A stretch of 64,000 bases of DNA from Rhodocyclaceae bacterium UBA1310 (GTDB lineage Bacteria; Pseudomonadota; Gammaproteobacteria; Burkholderiales; Rhodocyclaceae), in the NCBI GenBank assembly GCA_002307175.1, contig DBTS01000140.1, forward strand, positions 5,057 through 69,056. The letters run 5' to 3'. The notes under the pieces are model-generated. The model had not been told where the DNA came from and ran no database searches. It worked only from the letters and a program-made list of their open reading frames with translations. Positions within the stretch are counted from its first letter, which is position 1; each line of letters opens with the position of its first letter. This document shows positions 35,218 through 44,484 of the stretch, in pieces. A program made the translations under genes and the position numbers.

Positions 35218-35415
35218 GGTGGCTCCTTTGCCAGTACAGAGCATTTCCTGCCGACTATTCGTCTGGTCTGGCCATTAAACTTCGTGTAGCTACACATACC
35301 CCAGCCTAAGCAGGCTAGCTTCCGGCCTGAACGCTTGGCCAATGACTAATCGGGCAAATCGGGTCGTCAGCTGCAGCACGTCTCCCCCGCCTTTTCAAAA
35401 CACGTAGCGTTGAGG

Positions 35416-37035
35416 TCAGAATTTCTCGAAAAGCCCCTCGTCCACTGAGTCTGGTGCATGAGACTTCACATGCTGGCGCTCTCCCAATCCAGTCCTGCCT
35501 GGAGCGTGCTTGCCGCCGCGCTGGCCGACAGGCGAGGTTCCAGCAAGATGAAAGAAGGCCATCACACGCTGCAACTGCTCCGCCTGACTGCTCATTTCTT
35601 CGGCTGTAGCAGCCAATTGTTCGGAAGCCGAGGCAGTCTGCTGCGTCGTCTGACTCAGCTGACTCACGGCAGAATTGATCTGGCTCACGCCGGAGGACTG
35701 TTCTTCCGAAGAAGCGGTAATCTCCTGGACAAGATCGGAGGTACGCTGGATGTTCGGCACCATTTCATCAAGCAGTTTGCCGGCCTGCTCTGCAAGTTCC
35801 ACACTGCTGGAAGCGACTTCGCCGATTTCCTGCGCAGCCACCTGGCTGCGCTCAGCCAGCTTGCGCACTTCGGCAGCCACCACGGCAAAGCCCTTGCCGT
35901 GCTCACCCGCCCGCGCCGCTTCAATGGCAGCATTGAGGGCAAGCAGGTTGGTCTGGTAGGCAATATCATCAATGATGGTGATTTTCTGGGCAATCTGCTT
36001 CATCGCCACCACCGTGGCCTTTACCGCTTCACCACCTTTGGCTGCCTCGGTGGACGCCTTGGTGGCAATCCCGTCGGTAATCTTGGCGTTCTCCGTGTTC
36101 TGGCTGATTGAGGCAGTCATCTGCTCAATTGATGCGCTGGTTTCCTCCACACCGGAAGCCTGTTCGCTGGCGCCCTGCGACAGGGATTGTGCCGTTGCGC
36201 TAACCTCCTCCGAGGCGCTCCCCAGGGAATCCGCACTCCTGTTAACTTCGGTCACCACAGAAGTCAGTTTTTCTGCCATATTGCGGATGGCAAAAAGCAT
36301 GCTGGAATGATCATTTTCAAGCGTAACAACCTTGACCGTTAGATCCCCCTCGGCGATCCGGCTGACCACATCTCCGGCGTAGGCGGGTTCCCCCCCCAGA
36401 ACCTTGCGCAAACCTCGCACAATGACAAGACCAAGCGCCAAAACCAGGGCGGCAACCACCAGAGACAGCCCTAACTGCAGGAGCAGCGCCGTCGATTTGA
36501 ACTGCACAGCCTCCTCTGCACTCTTGTTGGCAAGCTCCGTATTGAACTTCATATGGTTATCAAATGCGGCAACGATCTTCGCCGCTGTCGCCTGATTGGC
36601 TAGCAGAAAATCACGTGCTTCATCATTCTTGCTCTGACGAGAGAGCGCCAAGGTTTTATCTGCCAGGCCCCAGTACTCCTCCAACGCAGCTTTGTCGACA
36701 GCCAGCAGGCTGCGGTCCTGTTCGTTGGAGATATCATTGGCTTCATACTTTTTCAAAACCTCATCCACCTTGGGCCGTAAAATAGCAATTTTTGCGTCCA
36801 GCTCACCTTTTGTTTTTTGATCCGTACTTGCGATGCTCTGCCAGATAAGGGTTCTGATCTGACTGAATGGAACATAGGCTGCTTCCAGATCAATTACACT
36901 AGGAAGCGTATTTACATTGGCATAATTCGTCTTTTCAAACACGCGGTTCATCTGATACCAGCCCAAGCCCGTCACCAGCAGCAAACTGAGGATGGACAAC
37001 GAAACCAGCAGATAGAGTCTTTTGAATGCAGACAT
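35416..37035 (-). CDS. Methyl-accepting chemotaxis protein (second of pair)
   Basis: The protein has 539 residues. Membrane helix 1 (about 8-28), a four-helix-bundle periplasmic sensor (to about 185) and membrane helix 2 (about 188-208) are followed by one HAMP unit and a cytoplasmic signalling bundle. The tip IIDDIAYQTNLLALNAAIEAARAGE is identical to that of the neighbouring receptor over 25 residues. It lacks that receptor's extra HAMP-like insert of about 90 residues. The flexible tail ends LFEKF, again an aromatic tether-like ending. The two genes are tandem paralogues with diverged sensors. The gap to the next receptor is 198 bp. Confidence 0.92.
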   Translation of the reverse strand: MSAFKRLYLLVSLSILSLLLVTGLGWYQMNRVFEKTNYANVNTLPSVIDLEAAYVPFSQIRTLIWQSIASTDQKTKGELDAKIAILRPKVDEVLKKYEANDISNEQDRSLLAVDKAALEEYWGLADKTLALSRQSKNDEARDFLLANQATAAKIVAAFDNHMKFNTELANKSAEEAVQFKSTALLLQLGLSLVVAALVLALGLVIVRGLRKVLGGEPAYAGDVVSRIAEGDLTVKVVTLENDHSSMLFAIRNMAEKLTSVVTEVNRSADSLGSASEEVSATAQSLSQGASEQASGVEETSASIEQMTASISQNTENAKITDGIATKASTEAAKGGEAVKATVVAMKQIAQKITIIDDIAYQTNLLALNAAIEAARAGEHGKGFAVVAAEVRKLAERSQVAAQEIGEVASSSVELAEQAGKLLDEMVPNIQRTSDLVQEITASSEEQSSGVSQINSAVSQLSQTTQQTASASEQLAATAEEMSSQAEQLQRVMAFFHLAGTSPVGQRGGKHAPGRTGLGERQHVKSHAPDSVDEGLFEKF

Positions 37036-37181
37036 GATGTCCCCTTTTCACAGCAAATAAATAGCCGGCCACAAGCATTTGGCAAGAGCGAAAACAGATT
37101 GGGCTCGCCCATTTCAACCAGTTTCTCAGGCTTGCTTGCAAACCTTCCAGAAAATATAGCCAACACCTTCCAAAAAAACAC

Positions 37182-39365
37182 TCATATCGTGAGGGCCGTT
37201 TTGGGAAGCGCCTGAACCTTACGCTGCGCCTGCTGCATCAGCGCTGGCACATCAAGAATCAGCGCCACATCGCCGGACCCCAGAATGCTCGAACCACTGA
37301 TGCCTTTGACCTGACTGAAGAGTTTGGACAATGGCTTGATCACCGTTTGCGCCTCACCCAACAGTACGTCAATTACGATACCGAAGCGCTGCCCGGCATA
37401 CTTCACCACCACGATGTTCTCGCGGGCGCCAGGCGTGCCTTCAATCCCGAACAGCTCGCCAAGACGCACGAAGGGCAGCACCTGCCCGCGCAGGTTAGTG
37501 TAATCATGACCGGCTTCCGCAGAGAATTCGACACATTCATCCACCATATCCAGTGGCACCACAAACACCGCCTTTCCAACCCCCACCTGGAAGCCATTGA
37601 TAATTGCCAGCGTGAGTGGCAGACGGATGTGCAGGGTGGTTCCCTGACCAGGGTTGCTCTCGATATCAATGTCGCCACGCAGCTGGTCGATGGCACGCTT
37701 GACCACCTCCATGCCGACGCCACGTCCGGAAAGGTTGGTCACTTTTTCTGCCGTCGAGAAGCCCGCCACAAAAATGAATTTGAATATTTCAGAATCACTA
37801 ATGATGGCTTCCGGTGACAACAGGCCGCGCTCGATGGCCTTGTTACGAATTCTCCCTACATCAAGCCCCTTACCGTCATCCAGAATTTCGATAACTATGC
37901 ATCCGGAATCATGGTAGGCATGCAGATGAACCTTGCCGGCTGCAGGTTTACCTGCAGCTTCGCGCACCTCCACCGACTCAATCCCATGATCAATTGCGTT
38001 GCGAACGATGTGCGTAAGCGGATCACTCAGCTTTTCAACCATGGACTTGTCGAGTTCGGTTTCAGCCCCCGTGATCACCAGATCAATTTTCTTCCCGAGT
38101 TCCATCGACACATCCCGCACTACGCGCGGAAAGCGCTGGAACACATCGCCGATCGGAATCATGCGCAAATCAAGCGAGCGATCGCGGATCTGCCCGACGA
38201 GCTGACCGACTTCGCCCAGCGACTCTGACAGCGTGATCACGCGGCTGCGGTCAGCCAGTATGCGGGCGCCAGCGCAGGCGATCACCAGTTCACCCACCAG
38301 ATTGATGAGTTGATCGAGTTTGGCGGCTTCAACCTTGATAATGCGACTCTCGGCGCTGCGTTTCTCTTCGCCCTGGCGCTGCTTGACGAGTGCCGCAGCC
38401 ACTACAGGCGCCTGCACCATGTGCTCCTGGATCAGCAGTTCTCCCAGGCGCGGCGTTTGCCCGCTGGCGGTACTTGCTGCGCCCTGCATCTCAAGCACCT
38501 GCCGGAGCTCACTCTCGGTCAGAGTACCTCCGGCCACCAGCAGCTCTCCGAGCTTCTGCTCGGATTCGGCTTCAGGCAGAGACTCTATCAATTCGATGTA
38601 TTCAGTCACCTTGGCGTGCGGCGGCAAAATGCGGATCTTGCTATCCTCGCGCACAAACTCAAACACGTCATCCAGGCGCTTCTTGTCGACATCGGCGCGC
38701 AAATCAATTTCGAATCCAAGATAACAAACCTCGGCGTCCATCTTCTCGGCCGGCGGAATGGCTTCGGTCACCGTGTGCAGAAAAACGATTTCCCCCAGGC
38801 CGGCCAGGTACTGGATGAAGGACAGAGGATCCATCCCGTTACGCAGCACATCCGGGCCGAAGCGTAGCGAGAGATGCCAGTTGTCATTGCTCACCGCCTC
38901 ATCATTACCATCGGGCTCAACATGTCCCTGCTGCTCTGCCACACGGGCGGGAACCCCGGCAGAGACAGTCTCCTTTGTGCCAAGATAGCCTTGCAGGCTA
39001 TCGAGTAGTACCTGTTTTCCCTGTGGATCGGGATCATCTTCGGGATGATTGGCTTCGATCGCATCAATCAGGCGGGCCAGATAGTCCCCGCTTCGCAGAA
39101 GCAGTGCCACAAGCTCCGGGTCGATGGCAATAACGCCACTGCGCACCTTGTCGAGCACACTTTCCATGACGTGAGTAAATCCCACTATCATATCCAGACC
39201 AAACAGTCCGGCAGAACCCTTGATTGTGTGGGCGGCACGAAAGATGGCATTGATCCGCTCAGCCGACTGGCCCTCTGTCTCGATTTCAAGCAGGGCAGCC
39301 TCCATGTTGGCAAGCAGTTCGCGCGCCTCCTGAACCAGAATGTCACGTGCGGAGGAGATATCCAT
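37182..39365 (-). CDS. cheA: Chemotaxis histidine kinase CheA
   Basis: This 727-residue central kinase phosphorylates CheY and CheB. The Hpt domain (1-105) has phospho-accepting H46 in RAAHTIKGSAG. A middle part (about 160-320) does not look like a standard P2 domain and includes SEQKLGELLVAGG repeats. Dimerisation starts near 340 (LINLVGELVIACAGA). The ATPase shows HIVRNAIDHGIE, DDGKGLD and GRGVGMEVV, and the CheW-like regulatory domain follows to the end. It lies 2 bp after the STAS gene, so coupling is likely. No flagellar genes are close, so the output may not be motility. Confidence 0.94.
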   Translation of the reverse strand: MDISSARDILVQEARELLANMEAALLEIETEGQSAERINAIFRAAHTIKGSAGLFGLDMIVGFTHVMESVLDKVRSGVIAIDPELVALLLRSGDYLARLIDAIEANHPEDDPDPQGKQVLLDSLQGYLGTKETVSAGVPARVAEQQGHVEPDGNDEAVSNDNWHLSLRFGPDVLRNGMDPLSFIQYLAGLGEIVFLHTVTEAIPPAEKMDAEVCYLGFEIDLRADVDKKRLDDVFEFVREDSKIRILPPHAKVTEYIELIESLPEAESEQKLGELLVAGGTLTESELRQVLEMQGAASTASGQTPRLGELLIQEHMVQAPVVAAALVKQRQGEEKRSAESRIIKVEAAKLDQLINLVGELVIACAGARILADRSRVITLSESLGEVGQLVGQIRDRSLDLRMIPIGDVFQRFPRVVRDVSMELGKKIDLVITGAETELDKSMVEKLSDPLTHIVRNAIDHGIESVEVREAAGKPAAGKVHLHAYHDSGCIVIEILDDGKGLDVGRIRNKAIERGLLSPEAIISDSEIFKFIFVAGFSTAEKVTNLSGRGVGMEVVKRAIDQLRGDIDIESNPGQGTTLHIRLPLTLAIINGFQVGVGKAVFVVPLDMVDECVEFSAEAGHDYTNLRGQVLPFVRLGELFGIEGTPGARENIVVVKYAGQRFGIVIDVLLGEAQTVIKPLSKLFSQVKGISGSSILGSGDVALILDVPALMQQAQRKVQALPKTALTI

Positions 39366-39367
39366 TT

Positions 39368-39685
39368 TCAGCTCCAGACCAGGGAAACGGGTTGCCCCAG
39401 CTTGCCCCCGAGGTTGAGAATGCCCAGCACCTGAACAACGGCAGGGCTATGTTTTTCCCATTGCAGGGTCTTAGACGCAGCGGCAGCCTCCTGCTGCGCC
39501 AGGATCATTACCTGAACACCCGAGCAATCCAGTTCAGTCACCCCGGCAAGATCAACCTTCAGGCTTTGCGTGGAGCCCAGGCGGTTCAGCAGGGCAGTCT
39601 TGAATTCCGCAGCATCATAGATGGTCAGCTCGCCTTCGATCTGCAAGGTGCCATCATTTGCCTGCGTCATGGTGTAATTGGTCAT
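39368..39685 (-). CDS. STAS-domain protein in chemotaxis operon
   Basis: This 105-residue single STAS domain is like anti-sigma factor antagonists (SpoIIAA type). The core VDLAGVTELDCSGVQVMIL has S55 at the position phosphorylated in those proteins. Length and secondary structure are standard. It lies between cheY and cheA, 2 bp before cheA. STAS genes are found in some non-flagellar chemotaxis clusters, where they may act as a switch or scaffold. No anti-sigma kinase gene is near, so the partner is unknown. I infer that it modulates the CheA pathway. Confidence 0.88.
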   Translation of the reverse strand: MTNYTMTQANDGTLQIEGELTIYDAAEFKTALLNRLGSTQSLKVDLAGVTELDCSGVQVMILAQQEAAAASKTLQWEKHSPAVVQVLGILNLGGKLGQPVSLVWS

Positions 39686-39697
39686 AAGAGTCTCCGC

Positions 39698-40066
39698 TCA
39701 GGGCGTCACCAGCTTGGCAACCGCATCCAGCAATGCCGGCGGCTGGAATGGCTTGACCATCCAGGCTTTGACGCCAGCCTCCCTGCCCGCCTGCACCTTG
39801 GTGGCATCACTTTCGGTGGTGAGCATGATGATGGGGGTGAACCTGTAGTTCGGCAGCGCCTTGGCAGCCTTGACGAAGCTGATGCCATCCATGTTCGGCA
39901 TATTGACGTCGGAGATGATCAGATTGAACTTGCGACCATCCAGTTTCCCCAGCGCATCCTTCCCGTCCACGGCTTCAACCACGTCGTATCCGGCCCCCCG
40001 CAGGGCGATCGCGAGAGTCTGACGCATGCTCAGAGAATCATCGACAACCAGAAGTGTTTTGCTCAT
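39698..40066 (-). CDS. cheY: Response regulator CheY
   Basis: This 122-residue single receiver domain has an acidic pocket at D9, D10 and D53 (ISDVNMPNMDG), the conserved Thr in LTTES and the conserved Lys in MVKPF. There is no output domain, so it acts by protein binding once phosphorylated by CheA. It lies 12 bp before the STAS gene on the same transcript. Because no flagellar motor genes are nearby, its target could be the motor elsewhere or a different effector. Confidence 0.94.
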   Translation of the reverse strand: MSKTLLVVDDSLSMRQTLAIALRGAGYDVVEAVDGKDALGKLDGRKFNLIISDVNMPNMDGISFVKAAKALPNYRFTPIIMLTTESDATKVQAGREAGVKAWMVKPFQPPALLDAVAKLVTP

Positions 40067-40138
40067 TTGTCATTTTCCGCAAAATAAATTAATGCCCACA
40101 TCACTCGGGAAATCGATCCCGAAAGAAACTTTCATCAG

Positions 40139-41308
40139 CTAAAAAAAGATCACTCCGGAACTGGCTACCGCGCCGTCGGTTTTCTGCTGGGCCTGCACCT
40201 GTTCCTGCGAATGCACCTGGCGTTGCTCAAGCATCGTGTAGCTCTTGGCCAGATTTGCCAGCCATTTTTCAGCATCCGGCAACTGCGCGGCAGAGTCGTG
40301 TTCGACGGCCTGCACCGACTCTGTGAGTCGCTCCATGTCTGCGAGGATGTGGTCAAGGATCTGATTGACGCGATCCTGAAACTGCAGATTCACGAGCACT
40401 TCGTTGATATCACCCTGCACCGTGCGACGTTCCTCAGTCAGGGTTTGCAGGGAACTGTTCATGGTTTGGGTCGTGAGGTTGAAGTGCCGGATAATTTCTT
40501 CCGCAGTACGCTGCGACTCGGAGATAGCCCGGGCTTCCCTGGCCGCCATTTCCCCAGAGCGCTGCAAGGTTTCGGCTATCGCGGCGCTGACCGTGCCAAC
40601 CGTTTCCTGAATGCGCCGCCCAGTCTCACCAGATTGCGTGGAAAGCTCCCTCACACGATCGGCAACCACGGCAAACCCGCGACCGGTTTCCCCGGCACGT
40701 GCGGCTTCAATCGCCGCGTTCAGTGCGAGAAGGTTGGTCTGCTTGGCGATATTGCCAACCTCGACAGCCATGTTGCGCAATTCGTCGGCATACGACGCCA
40801 CTCTGGCGACCTCCCGAACCATGGACTCGCGAAACTCCTGGGTTCCGTTCAGCGTATCAATGATGCCGTGGAGACCCGTCTCGGCCTCCTGAATCGCACT
40901 GAGGGCTGCCACCTCGCCGTTTTCACTGCTTTTTTCTGCCGATCCCGCCAGGCGCTGGGCAACCTCCGAAAATTTCTGGGCCAGCGATTCGATCGCCTCG
41001 CGAACCTGCCCCTGGGCCAACGTGACATGTCGATTCCACAGGGGAACCACTTCGGATACCAGCGTGGTCAGCGCATGCTCTTTCACTCCCAGCGTACGCT
41101 CGGCAGAGGTGGATGGCTCCTGCGGAGCACCTGCGTCCATGCGCAGCTCTTGCGGCACTTCACGCATGCCCAGCCACATCACGCCTGCCAATACCAGCAC
41201 GCCCCAGCCAAAGCCGAGCCACCCAGAGTTCGCCAGAATGGCCGAAACCACCAGATTCACGAATGCCAGAACCACCAACGGCGTGTTTTGACGCGACAGT
41301 ATCTTCAT
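40139..41308 (-). CDS. Short receptor-like chemotaxis protein
   Basis: The protein has 389 residues. Two adjacent hydrophobic helices near the N-terminus (about 8-50) have almost no periplasmic part. A linker and a short signalling bundle with VGNIAKQTNLLALNAAIEAARAGETGRG follow. The C-terminal half is helical and ends in a Gln-rich tail. With no sensor domain it may read an internal or membrane signal. It is the first gene of the cluster. ATG 41308 overlaps the stop of a short leader ORF; ATG 41314 is an alternative. Identity as a receptor is solid, ligand unknown. Confidence 0.88.
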   Translation of the reverse strand: MKILSRQNTPLVVLAFVNLVVSAILANSGWLGFGWGVLVLAGVMWLGMREVPQELRMDAGAPQEPSTSAERTLGVKEHALTTLVSEVVPLWNRHVTLAQGQVREAIESLAQKFSEVAQRLAGSAEKSSENGEVAALSAIQEAETGLHGIIDTLNGTQEFRESMVREVARVASYADELRNMAVEVGNIAKQTNLLALNAAIEAARAGETGRGFAVVADRVRELSTQSGETGRRIQETVGTVSAAIAETLQRSGEMAAREARAISESQRTAEEIIRHFNLTTQTMNSSLQTLTEERRTVQGDINEVLVNLQFQDRVNQILDHILADMERLTESVQAVEHDSAAQLPDAEKWLANLAKSYTMLEQRQVHSQEQVQAQQKTDGAVASSGVIFF

Positions 41309-41349
41309 GTACATACCCGGCAGCGAAACCTGCGAAGATTCGAGCGCAT
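41305..41349 (-). CDS. Possible leader peptide before the chemotaxis cluster
   Basis: A 14-codon ORF (MRSNLRRFRCRVCT) is preceded by GGAGGGGGG. Its TGA overlaps the ATG of the receptor-like gene (ATGA), which itself lacks a good ribosome binding site. This could be translational coupling. It is equally possible that it is chance. Confidence 0.3.
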   Translation of the reverse strand: MRSNLRRFRCRVCT

Positions 41350-41601
41350 GGACGAGCCCCCCTCCAAACCCTGGCGGCGCAAACTGAGGCTGTTCACTGG
41401 CTTCTCGCCTTCAAGCTTGCACGTCACCTATGGGGTCTCTTACGGACTCAGCCTAGCCGGACTTGAAGTAAAACTTTGGTACAAAAAGGCACGCAGGCGG
41501 GTTTTTAACACTTCTTACCCGTTAGGGCAGGCATATACGGCCAGGTGAAACGACAAAGTCTCAGCAAGAACAGCGAACCAGATCCACCTGAATCACCGGG
41601 C
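41350..41601. other. Intergenic, upstream of chemotaxis cluster
   Basis: This region should hold the promoter of the minus-strand chemotaxis operon. I looked for a flagellar sigma-28 pair (TAAA with GCCGATAA) and saw none. No convincing sigma-70 pair or gene stands out. Confidence 0.4.
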
Positions 41602-41629
41602 AAAAAAACGGCGCCTATGCGGCGCCGTT
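41602..41629 (-). terminator. corC-like gene terminator
   Basis: AACGGCGCC and GGCGCCGTT form a 9-bp stem around TATGC, followed on the minus strand by a run of seven T. The stop codon lies inside the hairpin. Confidence 0.85.
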
Positions 41630-42952
41630 CTCGTGGCTGGTTTTTTCGGTATCCGGATTTGGCGGAATGGTCAGCAGTACCTTATCCACCCGGTGGCGAT
41701 CCATATCGACCACCTCGAAACGCATTCCCGCACATTCGAAGTGATCTGCCACACGCGGCACACGCCCAAGCTGATGCATCACGAATCCACCGATAGTATG
41801 GAAGCCTCCGGTTTCCGTGCCCGGCATTTCGTGGACTTCGAACATGTCAGAGAAACGTTCCATTGTCATGGAGGCTTCAAGCAGCCAGCTGCCGTCTTCG
41901 CGCTGAATGGCATCGCTCTCGGCCTCGGCATCGTCGGCGGGCAGATCACCCACAATCGAAGTCAGCACGTCGGTCAGAGAAACCACGCCTTCGAATTCAC
42001 CGTACTCATCGACCACAAGCGCAAACTGCACGCGGGTCTTGCGGAAATTCTCCAACAATTGTGATGTGGTGACGGTGTCCGGGACATACAGTGCCGGGGT
42101 GGTAACCGCCTCGACATCAAGCTTCTGCCCGGCCAGAGCCTGTTTCAGCAGATCCGCTACCTGCAGCACACCCATTACATTCTCAAGCCCGCCACGACAC
42201 ACCACAAGGCGGCCATATTCGCTGTCCACGATACGCTTGCGGACTTCATCCGCCTCGTCCAGATCGACGAACTGCACATCCTTGCGAGGCGTCATGATCG
42301 TACCGATGCGCTGCTCATCAAGGCGCAGCACATTGGAAACAATTTCCTGTTCGCTTTCGTGGAAAATGCCAGCTTCGGCCCCCTGCTCCATGAGCACCTT
42401 GATCTCTTCATCCGTCACCGGGGGATCATCGGAGCGCCGGGCATTGAAGGGGCGCAGCACGATGTCTCCCGACACCGAGAACAGCCACACCAGCGGACGC
42501 GTGGCACGCGCCAGCCCGGACATTGGCCCGGCAAAAAAAGCTGCAATAGCCTCAGGCGCCAGCAGAGCAAGGCGCTTGGGCACCAGCTCGCCGATCACGA
42601 CAGACAGATAGGTGATGCAGGCAACTGCAAGCCCGACACCGAGCGGGCGGGAATAATGTGCAATCCAGGGAAAAGTATCGGTAAAGCCGGCGAGCCAGAC
42701 CTCGATCGGCTGTGCCAGGGCATCTTCACCCACCACACCGCTCAGGACTGCAATCGAAGTGATGCCGACCTGAACGGTCGACAGGAAACTGGAGGGGTCG
42801 TCATGTAGACGCAATGCCACCCCTGCCCCTTTCGAGCCATCGTCTGCAAGCTTTTGCAGGCGCGCCCGGCGTGAGGACAATACAGCGATCTCGGCCATGG
42901 CAAACACGCCATTAAGCACGATCAGGCACAACAAGGCTAACGCCAGATTCAT
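41615..42952 (-). CDS. CorC/HlyC-type CNNM-CBS membrane protein
   Basis: This 445-residue protein begins with a CNNM transmembrane domain (about 1-195; opening LCLIVLNGVFAMAEIAVLSSRRARL, three or four membrane segments). It continues with a CBS pair (about 215-340; IMTPRKDVQFVDLD and VVDEYGEFEGVVSLTDVL) and a C-terminal CorC_HlyC domain. Relatives export or control Mg2+/Co2+; 'hemolysin' names are historical. It is a single-gene transcript ended by a strong terminator overlapping its stop codon. A perfect hairpin (42958-42977) lies just before the ATG and there is no Shine-Dalgarno. Confidence 0.9.
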   Translation of the reverse strand: MNLALALLCLIVLNGVFAMAEIAVLSSRRARLQKLADDGSKGAGVALRLHDDPSSFLSTVQVGITSIAVLSGVVGEDALAQPIEVWLAGFTDTFPWIAHYSRPLGVGLAVACITYLSVVIGELVPKRLALLAPEAIAAFFAGPMSGLARATRPLVWLFSVSGDIVLRPFNARRSDDPPVTDEEIKVLMEQGAEAGIFHESEQEIVSNVLRLDEQRIGTIMTPRKDVQFVDLDEADEVRKRIVDSEYGRLVVCRGGLENVMGVLQVADLLKQALAGQKLDVEAVTTPALYVPDTVTTSQLLENFRKTRVQFALVVDEYGEFEGVVSLTDVLTSIVGDLPADDAEAESDAIQREDGSWLLEASMTMERFSDMFEVHEMPGTETGGFHTIGGFVMHQLGRVPRVADHFECAGMRFEVVDMDRHRVDKVLLTIPPNPDTEKTSHENGAA

Positions 42953-43160
42953 ATATGTCGCCGGCCTTTACCGGCGAGGATTGCACAAGCTTTAAAGCAT
43001 AGCATGCCCTGCGCGGTTCCACCGCGCTGGGGCGCAAAGTGAAAGCGGCGGAGCCGTGATCAGGGCTTTATGTAGCGCCGCGGTAGGCTTTCCGTTGCAA
43101 GAGAGAGGCAGCGCTAAAGATTTGGCCTTGAAAACAGCGACCAAACACGGCCAGAAATGC

Positions 43161-43185
43161 AAAAAGCCACGCAATGCGTGGCTTT
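43161..43185 (-). terminator. tRNA-Pro terminator
   Basis: AAAGCCACGC and GCGTGGCTTT form a 10-bp stem around AAT, with a T run on the minus strand, directly after tRNA-Pro. Confidence 0.8.
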
Positions 43186-43196
43186 CTGAATATTTT

Positions 43197-43273
43197 TGGT
43201 CGGGGTGAGAGGATTCGAACCTCCGGCCTCTACGTCCCGAACGTAGCGCTCTACCAGGCTAAGCTACACCCCG
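43197..43273 (-). tRNA. tRNA-Pro (CGG)
   Basis: Acceptor stem CGGGGTG/CACCCCG, anticodon CGG in a CTACG/CGTAG stem, encoded CCA. It is the second proline tRNA of the window. Confidence 0.95.
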
Positions 43274-43291
43274 ACTTGTTCGCTGCCAGTC

Positions 43292-44260
43292 TTAGTACTG
43301 ACGCCCAACCGCGAAAGAACATAATTGTAGCAGGCTATCTTTGAAAATGGAAGGGGGTAATTCATCAATTAATTCCGCTGCCCGCTCAGACTCCTGCCGA
43401 GCCACTTCCCGCGTGGCTTCCAGCGCACCGGTCTGGCGCACTGCTTCGATGACTGCGGGAAAGGCCTCACGCCCACCCTCTTCAATGGCACGCCGCACCA
43501 CCGCCGCCTGCTCCGCATTGCCATGCTGCAAGACATGGATCAGCGGCAGCGTAGGCTTGCCTTCGGCCAGATCATCACCGAGATGCTTGCCGGTGGCTTC
43601 TTCATCGCCCGAATAGTCGAGCACATCGTCCACAAGCTGGAAGGCTGTGCCGACGTGGCGACCAAATGCTGCCAGCCTGTCTTGCCCGGCCTCATCCAGA
43701 CCGCCGAGGATGCCACCGAGGCGACAGGCCGCTTCGAAGAGCATCGCCGTCTTGTAGCGGATCACCTGGAGATAGGACTCCACAGTGACATCGGCATTGT
43801 GCACATTCAGAAGCTGCAGGACTTCACCTTCCGAGATCACGTTGGTGGCATCGGCCAATACACGCATCACGCGCATATCGTCTACATCCACCATCATCTG
43901 GAAGGTGCGGGAGTATAGGAAGTCGCCAACCAGCACTGCCGCTGCATTGCCGAACATGGCGTTGGCCGTGCTGCGCCCGCGGCGCAGATCGGATTCATCG
44001 ACAACATCGTCATGCAGCAGCGTGGAGGTATGGATCAGCTCCAGTACGGCTGCCAGATCGTGATGATGGGTACCCCGATATCCCAGCGCATTGGCCACCA
44101 GCAGCAGCATGGCCGGACGCAAACGTTTGCCGCCAGCGCCGATGATGTATTCGGCCACCTGGCGGATCAGCACGATATCGGAATGCAGCCGCCTGCGAAT
44201 GACGGCATTGACCGCCTCCATATCGGAGACGATTGGCGCAAAGAGTTTTTCGTGTTGCAA
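43292..44260 (-). CDS. ispB: Octaprenyl diphosphate synthase
   Basis: This 322-residue trans-long-chain prenyl diphosphate synthase makes the ubiquinone side chain. The two Asp-rich motifs are LLHDDVVDE (FARM) and QLVDDVLDYSGD (SARM). Other family blocks are GGKRLRP, GNAAAVLVGDF and GEVLQL. The start appears to be TTG at 44260, because residues 3-20 resemble the E. coli IspB N-terminus; the first ATG (44221) would trim 13 residues. It is divergent from rplU-rpmA-obgE, the common arrangement in proteobacteria, and is followed by tRNA-Pro. Confidence 0.93.
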   Translation of the reverse strand: MQHEKLFAPIVSDMEAVNAVIRRRLHSDIVLIRQVAEYIIGAGGKRLRPAMLLLVANALGYRGTHHHDLAAVLELIHTSTLLHDDVVDESDLRRGRSTANAMFGNAAAVLVGDFLYSRTFQMMVDVDDMRVMRVLADATNVISEGEVLQLLNVHNADVTVESYLQVIRYKTAMLFEAACRLGGILGGLDEAGQDRLAAFGRHVGTAFQLVDDVLDYSGDEEATGKHLGDDLAEGKPTLPLIHVLQHGNAEQAAVVRRAIEEGGREAFPAVIEAVRQTGALEATREVARQESERAAELIDELPPSIFKDSLLQLCSFAVGRQY

Positions 44261-44414
44261 GGCAGCCAGTTATATATATAGTCAGGGTCAGGGTGCTGAT
44301 GGTAGGTGGCAGTTCAGGGCAGCGTCAACACCCTGAACGGGAAGACTGTGTTGCATTGATAGCAATACTGCGGGGCCGGCTCCTGCCTGTGAAGGCTTGC
44401 GCACAGGAAAGCTG

Positions 44415-44443
44415 TTGACTTTTCCTTTAACTATCAACATAAT
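44415..44443 (+). promoter_or_regulatory. Sigma-70 promoter of rplU operon
   Basis: TTGACT (44415-44420), a 17-bp spacer and CATAAT (44438-44443) lie about 40 bp before the rplU ATG. Confidence 0.75.
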
Positions 44444-44484
44444 TTACGGTTTCCCGTGCTGTTTATTTAAGTAAGGATTCCAAC

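Noticed and set aside
41315..41600. Flagellar sigma-28 promoter before the chemotaxis cluster
   Set aside because: The best TAAA-like and GCCGATAA-like segments match poorly and are wrongly spaced.
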